A DNA stretch of 32,199 nt. It comes from Bacteroidota bacterium. Lineage in GTDB: Bacteria > Bacteroidota > Bacteroidia > Flavobacteriales > Flavobacteriaceae. The DNA is taken from NCBI GenBank assembly GCA_027593245.1, contig JAQCJC010000013.1, forward strand, positions 1 through 32,199, given 5' to 3'. Below the pieces are notes generated by a model that saw only the letters and a program-made list of their open reading frames with translations, was not told the origin of the DNA and ran no database searches. A program made the position numbers and the translations under genes. This document shows, piece after piece, positions 18,487 to 28,011 of the stretch (position 1 is the stretch's first letter; each line of letters starts with the position of its first letter).

Positions 18487-19247
18487 TGATTAAAGTTACT
18501 GACCTTCATAAATCGTTTGGGGATGTTGAAGTCCTTAAAGGAATTTCCACCAATCAGATCGAACCGCGCGATGTCGTCATCATTGGGCAGAGTGGATCAG
18601 GAAAGACCGTTTTTCTAAAGTGCTTACTGGGTCTTTTTGACTACACCAAAGGCAGTATTGATTATGATGATCAAAAGTTTACTAAACTTTCTGATGATCA
18701 AAAAAGAAATTTGCGTTCAAAAATAGGTATGGTCTTCCAAGGAAGCGCCTTGTTTGATTCAATGACCATTGCTGAAAATGTGATGTTTCCACTCCGAATG
18801 TTTGCCAATTTAAGTGAAAGCGAAATGCAAGACCGTGCAAACATAGTTCTTAAGCGCGTAAACCTAGACAATGCACAAAACAAAATGCCAAGTGAAGCTT
18901 CTGGCGGAATGCAAAAACGAGTTGCAATTGCACGTGCAATTGTAAACAACCCGAAGTATTTGTTTTGTGATGAGCCAAATTCAGGGCTTGATCCCAAGAC
19001 TGCAATTGTGATTGACAACTTAATTCAAGAAATCACTAAAGAATATAATATGGTAACTGTGATCAATTCTCATGACATGAATTCTGTTATGGAAATTGGG
19101 GAAAAGATTGTCTTTTTGAAAAACGGAGAAAAAGCATGGGAAGGGAGTAATGACAGTATTTTTAAAACTGATAACGAAGCGGTATCAAGCTTTGTGTATT
19201 CCTCAAATTTATTCAAAAAAGTACGGGAAATGTACTTGAGAGACTAA
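18486..19247 (+). CDS. MlaF-type ABC transporter ATP-binding protein
   Basis: ATPase subunit partnering the upstream MlaE-like permease. Walker A is GQSGSGKT at 34-41. The Q-loop glutamine is Q85 in MVFQGSALFDS, whose SALF segment is typical of MlaF. The ABC signature is SGGMQKR at 139-145, and Walker B with catalytic glutamate is YLFCDEP (E163). The switch histidine is in VINSHDM (about 195-201). Length is 253. The gene ends four bases before the stop of the convergent DUF389 gene. A short inverted repeat covers this junction, but I see no convincing terminator. Confidence 0.93.
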   Translation: MIKVTDLHKSFGDVEVLKGISTNQIEPRDVVIIGQSGSGKTVFLKCLLGLFDYTKGSIDYDDQKFTKLSDDQKRNLRSKIGMVFQGSALFDSMTIAENVMFPLRMFANLSESEMQDRANIVLKRVNLDNAQNKMPSEASGGMQKRVAIARAIVNNPKYLFCDEPNSGLDPKTAIVIDNLIQEITKEYNMVTVINSHDMNSVMEIGEKIVFLKNGEKAWEGSNDSIFKTDNEAVSSFVYSSNLFKKVREMYLRD

Positions 19248-19251
19248 CGCT

Positions 19252-20682
19252 TCAGTACGTTAAGATCTCTATATCATCTTCAAGCTCTTGCTCCAGCCAT
19301 ATTTTTAAATCAGCATTTTTTTGACTCAGCAAACTATCATTTACAAATGAATTCCAACGAGTTGTAGCTACTAAAACTGTATCTACTGTTCTAAAATTTG
19401 GTGAACGTAAAGTTTGTGCAAAACTGAATGATTCCAATTCAGAGAATTGGATTTTAGCATCTTTAGCCAAATCGATGAAGTCAAAACCATAAATAGAGTT
19501 ACGCTGAGAAGATGCTGCAAGTTTTAAGCTGTCTATTGTGAACGTTAAACGCTCGATCTTCTTATCGCGTTCATCAATCTTATCAAGAGCAATATCATAC
19601 AACTCTAATATTTTATCAGTACTTCGGTTGCTATTCCCATTGATTATAAGCTTAAAATCTTTAAGATATTCATACCCCTGAATTTCATTGAGTAAATCTG
19701 ATTTTGTGGCATCATTGATATCGCCATTAAAATTCAAAGTAATGGTTTTTGACTTTGTATCTAGTTGTTCGCGCTGTAACCACAAACTCGTATTATTTTC
19801 AATTTCTTTCTTTAAATAATTTTTATAATCAGATTTATATTGGGATTCTTTAATCACATCATAAAATGTCCATCCTGCTGGTAACATCATTGCAAATGCA
19901 ATTAAAGCAGCTATACGCGCAATAGTCTTTCGGCGTTTTGAATTTGCATAATTGAGCATGGGGAATCTCAGAACTTTTAAAACCACAAAAGTGGCCAAAG
20001 CAATAAAAATTGTATTGATTGCAAACAAATACATGGCGCCTTTAAAATAATCCCAGTTACCTTGAGATAATCCATAACCTGCAGTACAAAGTGGTGGCAT
20101 TAAAGCGGTAGCAATAGCTACTCCAAAAATTACAGTGGCAATAGTCCCTTTTTTTGTCCTTGCAATAATTAATGCCAAACCACCAAAAAATGCAATTAAT
20201 ACATCCCTAATATCTGGTTTTACTCTACCAAGAAGCTCAGAATTATCCTCATATAGAGGGAGAAAATAAAAACAAAAAAAAGCTGTTAACAAACTCAAAA
20301 AAACCATAGTGAGTAAGCTAATCAAGGACTTTCGTAGTGTATCAATATCGTTTATAGCAATGGAAAGTCCAACCCCAAGAATCGGTCCCATAAGTGGCGA
20401 AATAAGCATCGCCCCAATAACTACTGCTGTAGAATCAGCATTCAATCCAATAGAAGCTACAAAAATCGAGCATATAAGTATCCAAGCGGTTGCCCCTTTA
20501 AAAGGAACATCGGCTTTAATGGCAGAAATGGTGGCTTCCCGGTCAGTATCTTCTCTGAAATCGAGCAGCTCAATCAAGAAAACTTTGATCGATGCAACTA
20601 AGCCTTTAGCATCAGCTTTAACCGCTTCTGTAGAATCAATAGAGTCGTTATTATCTTCTTGTTGCTCTGAATTATGAATCAT
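19252..20682 (-). CDS. DUF389 domain-containing membrane protein
   Basis: Membrane protein of 476 residues. After a soluble, acidic N-terminus (1-60) come about seven hydrophobic segments (near 63-80, 85-107, 119-141, 159-174, 181-200, 215-238, 255-273). The stretch with VVIGAMLISPLMGPILGVG (87-105) and later VAIATALMPPLCTAGYG (188-204) are marks of the DUF389 family, whose function is not established. The C-terminal 200 residues (about 275-476) are soluble and include a long charged helix with coiled-coil character (about 355-392). An approximate -7 box (TATATTTC, 20757-20764) lies upstream on the minus strand. The substrate, if any, cannot be inferred. Confidence 0.88.
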   Translation of the reverse strand: MIHNSEQQEDNNDSIDSTEAVKADAKGLVASIKVFLIELLDFREDTDREATISAIKADVPFKGATAWILICSIFVASIGLNADSTAVVIGAMLISPLMGPILGVGLSIAINDIDTLRKSLISLLTMVFLSLLTAFFCFYFLPLYEDNSELLGRVKPDIRDVLIAFFGGLALIIARTKKGTIATVIFGVAIATALMPPLCTAGYGLSQGNWDYFKGAMYLFAINTIFIALATFVVLKVLRFPMLNYANSKRRKTIARIAALIAFAMMLPAGWTFYDVIKESQYKSDYKNYLKKEIENNTSLWLQREQLDTKSKTITLNFNGDINDATKSDLLNEIQGYEYLKDFKLIINGNSNRSTDKILELYDIALDKIDERDKKIERLTFTIDSLKLAASSQRNSIYGFDFIDLAKDAKIQFSELESFSFAQTLRSPNFRTVDTVLVATTRWNSFVNDSLLSQKNADLKIWLEQELEDDIEILTY

Positions 20683-20845
20683 AATTAAATAAAATTTCAG
20701 CTAAAGTGTCTGTCTCAGTTTTGACTAGTTTTTCAGTATCTGTGTTTTTTCTTTTGGAAATATAAGCAAAATTTTATTCTCTTCAACAATGATGCTTGAA
20801 TTCAAACCCAGCTATATTGGATTTACTTTTAGCCGTGCACACTTA

Positions 20846-21445
20846 TCAATCCAAAAGAACTTCAACTTCTGCATTAGGATTGAATGCATAAGAACGTCCA
20901 GATTGAAGTTCTATAGCCTCAAAGCGCGTACGCCTTATTTTACCCATGCAAAATATTTTACCATTGGGTGTTTTAAATCGGGTGCCTTCAGCAATCTCAT
21001 AGACATAAGTTTTTTCATTAGGAGGGTCAAATTGTTTAAGTGATCGAGAGAGTAAAATATCAGAATCACTGCTCGCTTTAGGATTTTTAAAATAATGAGC
21101 TAAAAAAGGAAGTGTCTGCGCAGGGAAAATTTCGGGATTAAGAAACGGCAAGGCAAGACGTTGAAAGGTGAATTTCCACTCTTTTCCATGGGGTCTAATA
21201 TGAGCGCCGAAACTTTTATATGCCTCATAATGGGCAATTTCATGAAGCAAAGTAACCAAAAACCGGTAAGGATTTAGGTTTGAGTTTACTGTAATCTGAT
21301 GATGGCCATTACTGCGTTTTGTGTAGTCTCCGTGACGCGTTTTTCGGGCTTTTTTTACAACCACTTGTAAATGGTCATCATTGAGCAACTGCAAAACCTG
21401 ATCGTGAGCAGCTTTAGGAATGTAGGATGTTAGGTTTTGATTCAT
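20846..21445 (-). CDS. SprT-like zinc metalloprotease domain protein
   Basis: Protein of 199 residues with an HExxH zinc motif: H68-E69-I-A-H72 in LLHEIAHYEAY. A possible third ligand is H86 in RPHGKEWK, the usual SprT spacing. The N-terminal 100 residues form the SprT-like domain. The C-terminal half has EGTRFKTPNGKIFCMGKIRRTRFEA but only one cysteine, so the four-cysteine zinc ribbon of some relatives is not intact. Eukaryotic relatives (Spartan) cut DNA-protein crosslinks; the bacterial role is unproven. Its start lies 11 bases after argS, so it is probably the last gene of that operon. Confidence 0.87.
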   Translation of the reverse strand: MNQNLTSYIPKAAHDQVLQLLNDDHLQVVVKKARKTRHGDYTKRSNGHHQITVNSNLNPYRFLVTLLHEIAHYEAYKSFGAHIRPHGKEWKFTFQRLALPFLNPEIFPAQTLPFLAHYFKNPKASSDSDILLSRSLKQFDPPNEKTYVYEIAEGTRFKTPNGKIFCMGKIRRTRFEAIELQSGRSYAFNPNAEVEVLLD

Positions 21446-21456
21446 ATGTACTCACA

Positions 21457-23232
21457 CTACATACGCTCTGGAACTTGAATACCGAGCAGACTAAAAGCAT
21501 TTTTTATGGTTTCTCCAACAGCAGCACACAATTGAACTCTAAAACTCATTAGCCCAGAACTCTCGGCACCAAGGATAGAAATATTCTGATAAAAAGAATT
21601 AAATTCTTTAACTAAATCGTATGTATAATTGGCAATAAGCGCAGGACTATAATTAGTCGCGGCTTGTTGAATCACAACTGGAAACACTTCTAATTGCTTC
21701 AGCACATTTCGCTCTTTAACACTTAGTGATAGTTTAGAAAAATCTATTTGTCCATCAGCAGAGGCTTTTCTTAAAATGGCCTGAATTCGAGCATAAGTGT
21801 ATTGAATAAAAGGCCCAGTATTTCCTTGAAAATCTACAGATGCTTTAGGATCAAAAAGTATTGATTTTTTAGGATCAACTTTAAGAATAAAATACTTTAA
21901 AGCCCCCAAACCAATAATTCTATACGTTTTGTTTTTTTCTGCTTCTGAGTATCCATCGAGCTTACCTAGGTCTTGCGATATTAACTGGGCTGTATTGGTC
22001 ATTTCTAAAACCAAATCATCTGCATCAACTACAGTCCCTTCGCGGCTTTTCATTTTACCACTTGGTAAATCTACCATACCGTAACTTAAATGAAAAAGAT
22101 TTTGAGCCCATTCAAATCCTAATTTTTTAAGAATATGAAAAAGAACTTTAAAATGATAATCTTGTTCATTACCTACAGTATACACCATTGCAGAGATATC
22201 AGGACAATCCTTAACGCGTTGTATCGCTGTTCCAATGTCTTGAGTCATATAAACCGCCGTACCATCTGAACGAAGTACAATTTTTTGATCCAATCCTTCT
22301 TCTGATAAATCACACCACACCGAACCATCGTCTTTTTTGAAAAATACCCCTTTATTGAGCCCTTCTTCAATAAAAGATTTCCCTAAAAGATAGGTCTCAC
22401 TTTCATAGTAATAAGAATCAAAATTAACACCTAAATTATTATAAGTGACTTCGAATCCGTCATATACCCACTGATTCATGGTTTTCCAAAGCTCAACTAC
22501 CTCGGCATCACCAGCTTCCCATTGACGAAGCATTTCTTGTGCAGCCAAAAGTATAGGCGCTTTAACTTTAGCTTCATCTAATGCCAAGCCATCTTGCTCG
22601 AGTTTAGCAATTTCCTTTTTGTATTCCTGATCAAATTTTACGTAGAAATTCCCTACAAATTTATCTCCTTTAATTCCGGTAGATTCGGGCGTTTGACCCT
22701 GTGCAAAACGTTGCCAAGCCAACATACTTTTACAAATGTGAATCCCTCGGTCATTGATGATTTGTGTTTTGTAGACTTTTTTCCCCGAAGCTTTTAAAAT
22801 TTCTGCGACACTAAAACCTAAAAGGTTGTTTCTGATGTGCCCTAAATGCAAGGGCTTATTTGTGTTTGGGGAGGAGTACTCCACCATTACAGCATCGCTT
22901 TGAGCAGCTGAAATAAAACCAAATTTTTCAACTGATTGAATTCGACGAAATAGTTGAAAAAAATAAGGATCTGAAAGTACTAAATTTAAAAAGCCCTTCA
23001 CAACATTAAATGAAACCACTTCGTTTGAATGTGCTACCAAATAGGCTCCTAATTGATCGCCTAGCTGTACTGGATTCATTTTTACCATCCGCAACATTGG
23101 AAATGTAACGACAGTAATATCGCCTTCAAAATCTTTTCGAGTAGCCTGAAATTCAATGCGGTCTATCTCTGTCTGAAACTGAGATTTAAATGCTGATTTT
23201 ATGTGTTGAGAAAGAATTTTTTGAAGACTCAT
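21457..23232 (-). CDS. argS: Arginyl-tRNA synthetase
   Basis: Class I aminoacyl-tRNA synthetase that charges tRNA-Arg. The N-terminal additional domain (about 1-105) recognises the tRNA elbow. The HIGH motif is HLGH at 129-132 in SSPNTNKPLHLGHIRNN. The KMSKS-equivalent loop is KMKSREGT at 393-400. The C-terminal helical anticodon-binding domain starts near 470 and includes FIQYTYARIQAIL. Length (591) is normal. The gene follows ctlX by 44 bases and precedes the SprT-like gene by 11 bases. Confidence 0.97.
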   Translation of the reverse strand: MSLQKILSQHIKSAFKSQFQTEIDRIEFQATRKDFEGDITVVTFPMLRMVKMNPVQLGDQLGAYLVAHSNEVVSFNVVKGFLNLVLSDPYFFQLFRRIQSVEKFGFISAAQSDAVMVEYSSPNTNKPLHLGHIRNNLLGFSVAEILKASGKKVYKTQIINDRGIHICKSMLAWQRFAQGQTPESTGIKGDKFVGNFYVKFDQEYKKEIAKLEQDGLALDEAKVKAPILLAAQEMLRQWEAGDAEVVELWKTMNQWVYDGFEVTYNNLGVNFDSYYYESETYLLGKSFIEEGLNKGVFFKKDDGSVWCDLSEEGLDQKIVLRSDGTAVYMTQDIGTAIQRVKDCPDISAMVYTVGNEQDYHFKVLFHILKKLGFEWAQNLFHLSYGMVDLPSGKMKSREGTVVDADDLVLEMTNTAQLISQDLGKLDGYSEAEKNKTYRIIGLGALKYFILKVDPKKSILFDPKASVDFQGNTGPFIQYTYARIQAILRKASADGQIDFSKLSLSVKERNVLKQLEVFPVVIQQAATNYSPALIANYTYDLVKEFNSFYQNISILGAESSGLMSFRVQLCAAVGETIKNAFSLLGIQVPERM

Positions 23233-23276
23233 CGACTGCTTTTTTTCACAAGCAAAGATACATTTTTTTACCTCTA

Positions 23277-24221
23277 TTAATTAGTCACTTTAGGCAAAAA
23301 TATCTCAGCCATCATGCAGCGTGCGCTTCCGCCACCGCAAACTTCAATAGTATCAAGAGGGCTTGATATTAGGGTGGTGTGCTTTTCGAGTTGAGTGCGT
23401 TGATCAGCGCGAAGAGAATCGAACGAAGACTGGCTCATAACTAGATAGGATTTCTGATCTGCTCCACTAAGCTGAAGCATATTCCCCGCAAATTGATTGA
23501 TCTGATTTTCTGTGAGGTCGATAATATCTTTATTACTTTGTCTTAAATGATTGACTAAGTTTTTACGTTCTTTCTTTTCGTCAATAGAATTCAAACATAC
23601 AACTGCAAAGGTGGTGCCGATACACATCATGACATTAGTATGGTATATTTTCTTTCGTTTTAGACCAACAGGATGATAGGCCGAAAACACAACAGGGAAA
23701 AAATCAAAATCCTCACAAAATTCAATAAAGAGTGCTTCGTCTGCACGAGGTGATAATGCACAATAAGCCTTTCTGTTCTCACGATCTAAAATAATACTCC
23801 CTGTGCCTTCTAAAAAAATCTCTTCTTGCTCTGCAGTACTGTAATCAATAATGTGTTCAATAAAAAATCCGTTTTGTTCCACTGCTTCCAAAACAGACTC
23901 CTTGCGTTCGTGACGTCTATTTTCTGCAAACATAGGGTACAGAGCTGCTGTGCCGTTATGATGAAATGAAATCCAATTGTTCGGAAATATTGAATCGGGG
24001 GTGTCAAATTCCTTAGTGTCATTAACAACAATAACGTGGATACCAACAGAGCGTAATTTGTCTACAAGTGCATCAAATTCTTGAACAGCTAATCTGTTGA
24101 CTTCAACGGGTTTTAAGTCCTTTATTTTTTTCTGATAGTAGTTGTTGACCGCTGTTTGTTCATTCATTCGAAATTGAACAGGACGGATCATCAAAACGGA
24201 ATTTGTAATTTGTTTGTTCAT
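23277..24221 (-). CDS. ctlX: Citrulline utilization hydrolase CtlX family (guanidino-group modifying fold)
   Basis: Member of the amidinotransferase/deiminase superfamily, 314 residues. Superfamily landmarks are FPNNW at 79-83, LEGTGS at 137-142 (acidic residue E138), H194 in YHTNVMMCIG and the catalytic cysteine C302 in GGGSARCMMAE. The usual HxD of deiminases is HTN here, consistent with the CtlX subgroup, which is annotated as acting on citrulline. The reaction (citrulline to ornithine plus ammonia and CO2) is taken from the family name, not seen in the sequence. Its ATG directly abuts the stop of the upstream deiminase-like gene. A degradation role on modified arginine is also possible. 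Confidence 0.8.
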   Translation of the reverse strand: MNKQITNSVLMIRPVQFRMNEQTAVNNYYQKKIKDLKPVEVNRLAVQEFDALVDKLRSVGIHVIVVNDTKEFDTPDSIFPNNWISFHHNGTAALYPMFAENRRHERKESVLEAVEQNGFFIEHIIDYSTAEQEEIFLEGTGSIILDRENRKAYCALSPRADEALFIEFCEDFDFFPVVFSAYHPVGLKRKKIYHTNVMMCIGTTFAVVCLNSIDEKKERKNLVNHLRQSNKDIIDLTENQINQFAGNMLQLSGADQKSYLVMSQSSFDSLRADQRTQLEKHTTLISSPLDTIEVCGGGSARCMMAEIFLPKVTN

Positions 24222-25136
24222 CTATAAGCGAATTAAAGGCAGAGTTGAGCACCTCAAAAGACCTCCCTGCTTGGATATTTCTGAGTAGCTTACCTTTTCT
24301 ACCTTGAATTTATGAAGTTCTAACCATTTGTTTAACCTTGTAAAACCTGCCTCGGAAATAACAACATCATTGGATATTGAAAAGACATTGCAATTCATAT
24401 TTGCCATTTCTTGTTTAGTTGTTAGATAAATATGCTCTTTACCAAATAGTTTTTCTAAAAAAATAAAGTCCTCTTGATTTGTAAATCCTTCTCTATGCAA
24501 TAGTGCTTTTCCTCTTCCGAGCGGCTGAAAACAACAATCTAAATGAAGTACGCCTTCCAATGGATTTGTATTTGACTTTTTCAATTCAAGTGCTTTAACT
24601 TTTTTATTGGGAAAAAGTGATTGAAGTGCGCCTACTGCTTGAATATTAGTTCGTGCAGTGATAAAACTTGAGTAATCATCCCCTAAATAAACACCTACAA
24701 AAATATAATCATTGTGGACAATCACATCGCCGCCCTCTACATGACATTCCTCTGGAAGTTCGATGCATTTTTGTGGATCAATTTGACGCACAATTTGATC
24801 TAAAGCTGAAAATTCCTCTGCACGATCTGGCAATATATTGGATTTGATTAGTTTATCCTCAATTACGAAAGCTATATCTCTAGTGAAAATTTGATTACAA
24901 TTTTTAATAATATTTGGGCGGTAGACCTTGACGCCATGCGATTCGAAAATTTGAACTAAGGCGCTCATTTCTTCTACCATATCCTTTTCTGAAGGATAGG
25001 TGCCTTGCAGAACATGTTTTAGGCTACTAGGGTCGTAACAAGCTTCTGGAGTTGGGGTAAGACCGTTACTTTTAGCCACACCGAGAACAACTGCTTTTAA
25101 TGTACTGAATTCATTTAAAACGTTTAATCCTAACAT
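24222..25136 (-). CDS. Arginine deiminase / dimethylargininase family hydrolase
   Basis: Guanidino-group modifying enzyme, 304 residues. It retains what looks like a full catalytic set: FTRD at 84-87, EGGD at 134-137, H198 and D200 in LHLDCCF, and the nucleophilic C296 in GGLLRCSTLPL. This pattern fits enzymes that hydrolyse arginine or methylated arginine to citrulline (arginine deiminase, DDAH). It is shorter than classical ArcA deiminases (about 410 residues) and lacks their extra helical domain, so DDAH-like or another specificity is more likely. It sits 15 bases after gltA and directly abuts ctlX, suggesting the two act in sequence. Confidence 0.82.
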   Translation of the reverse strand: MLGLNVLNEFSTLKAVVLGVAKSNGLTPTPEACYDPSSLKHVLQGTYPSEKDMVEEMSALVQIFESHGVKVYRPNIIKNCNQIFTRDIAFVIEDKLIKSNILPDRAEEFSALDQIVRQIDPQKCIELPEECHVEGGDVIVHNDYIFVGVYLGDDYSSFITARTNIQAVGALQSLFPNKKVKALELKKSNTNPLEGVLHLDCCFQPLGRGKALLHREGFTNQEDFIFLEKLFGKEHIYLTTKQEMANMNCNVFSISNDVVISEAGFTRLNKWLELHKFKVEKVSYSEISKQGGLLRCSTLPLIRL

Positions 25137-25151
25137 CTATGTAGGTGTTGA

Positions 25152-26435
25152 TTAGCGCTTTGAAGAAGAGAAAGATCGAGCAGGTTCTCCACTGTATATC
25201 TGTCTCGGACGCCCAATTGGTTCTTTACGCAAACGCATCTCGCGCCACTGCCCTATCCACCCAGGCAAACGTCCTAGAGCAAACATAACAGTAAACATAT
25301 CTACAGGAATTCCCATAGCTCTGTAGATTATACCAGAATAAAAGTCCACATTAGGATACAGTTTTCTTTGTACAAAATAAGGATCGGCAAGAGCTTCTCT
25401 TTCTAACCCTTTGGCAATATCTAAAATAGGGTCTTCTACTCCCAAATCATTTAAAACTTCGTCGGCTGCTACTTTGATAATTTTAGCTCGAGGATCAAAG
25501 TTTTTGTACACACGATGACCAAAGCCCATAAGGCGAAACGGGTCGCTTGTATCTTTTGCTTTTGCCATGTATTTCTTGGTGTCTCCGCCATCTTCTTTAA
25601 TCGCCTCTAACATTTCTAATACTGCCTGGTTTGCTCCGCCGTGAAGTGGACCCCACAAGGCAGAAATGCCAGATGAAATTGAAGCAAATAAACCTGCATG
25701 TGATGACCCAACAATACGAACAGTAGAAGTTGAGCAGTTTTGCTCGTGATCAGCATGAAGGATGAGTAACTTGTTTAAGGCATTGACAATAATTGGATTT
25801 TGCACATAGGCTTTATTTGGTTGCTTAAACATCATTTTCAATACGTTTTCAACAAAACCTAAATCTTCGTCTCCATAATCCAACGGTAAGCCTTGCTTTT
25901 TACGCATTGTCCACGCTACTAAAACAGGAAGTTTTCCAAGAAGCTTAACTACGGAATTGTACATGTCTTCTTCTGATTCCACATTCACAGACCCTGGATT
26001 AAAAGCTGTAAGTGCCGAAGTGAGCGAGGACAATACACCCATGGGGTGTGCGGATTTTGGGAATGCATCTAATATTTTTCTAATGTCATCATCTACAATA
26101 GAATTCTCTTTGATGTCTTCATGAAATTTAGAAAGTTGCTCGTCTGTTGGCAACTCTCCGAAAATTAACAAAAAGGCAACTTCTAAAAAGTCAGCTTTTG
26201 CTGCAAGTTCTTCAATAGAGTACCCTCTGTACCTTAAAATTCCTTTTTCTCCGTCTAAAAAAGTAATTGCACTCTCACAAGAACCTGTATTTTTAAATCC
26301 AGGATCGATAGTAGTTACTCCGCCAGTGACTGCACGAAGACTACTGATGTTGATGGCTATTTCTTTTTCAGTTCCGTGTACAATTGGAAAGTCATATTTT
26401 TGTCCGTTGAATTCGAGGGTAGCTTTTTCTGACAT
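25152..26435 (-). CDS. gltA: Citrate synthase
   Basis: Condenses oxaloacetate and acetyl-CoA to citrate, the entry step of the TCA cycle. The 427-residue protein is the hexameric type II form, judging by the beta-rich N-terminal domain (1-50). The first active-site histidine is in LWGPLHGGANQAV, the second in GFGHRVYKNFDPRA and the aspartate in NVDFYSGIIYRAMG. RYRGYSIEELA and GQWREM near the C-terminus are standard. The start ATG is at 26435. No clear promoter is seen; a weak candidate lies between 26460 and 26500. It heads the run gltA, deiminase-like, ctlX, argS, sprT-like. Confidence 0.97.
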   Translation of the reverse strand: MSEKATLEFNGQKYDFPIVHGTEKEIAINISSLRAVTGGVTTIDPGFKNTGSCESAITFLDGEKGILRYRGYSIEELAAKADFLEVAFLLIFGELPTDEQLSKFHEDIKENSIVDDDIRKILDAFPKSAHPMGVLSSLTSALTAFNPGSVNVESEEDMYNSVVKLLGKLPVLVAWTMRKKQGLPLDYGDEDLGFVENVLKMMFKQPNKAYVQNPIIVNALNKLLILHADHEQNCSTSTVRIVGSSHAGLFASISSGISALWGPLHGGANQAVLEMLEAIKEDGGDTKKYMAKAKDTSDPFRLMGFGHRVYKNFDPRAKIIKVAADEVLNDLGVEDPILDIAKGLEREALADPYFVQRKLYPNVDFYSGIIYRAMGIPVDMFTVMFALGRLPGWIGQWREMRLRKEPIGRPRQIYSGEPARSFSSSKR

Positions 26436-26528
26436 TGTTCAGTAGGAAATTTAAATTATTAGAGTTGCAATTTACAAAATCGGCACCTAATTTTCAATAA
26501 AAACCTAATATTATTGACGGCCTAAAAC

Positions 26529-26560
26529 AACAAAGCCTTTCAAAAATGAAAGGCTTTGTT
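26529..26560 (-). terminator. Terminator after enolase
   Basis: A perfect 14-bp stem (26529-26542 with 26547-26560) closes over a four-base AAAA loop. On the minus strand it is followed by GTTTTAGG, a short U-containing tail. It lies 19 bases past the eno stop and separates eno from gltA. The plus strand also has an A-rich tail but no gene leads into it. The U tract is modest, so termination may be partial. Confidence 0.82.
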
Positions 26561-26578
26561 AAAATGCTAATAAAATTT

Positions 26579-27955
<1,377 letters not shown>

Positions 27956-28011
27956 AACTACAACGATATAGTAAAGTTTATAACAAAATTAATTCAAGAG
28001 CGTTAGAAACT

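Noticed and set aside
19245-19262. TAACG/CGTTA inverted repeat at the junction of the convergent ATPase and DUF389 genes, as a bidirectional terminator
   Set aside because: The stem is only five base pairs with an eight-base loop and no T run on either side.
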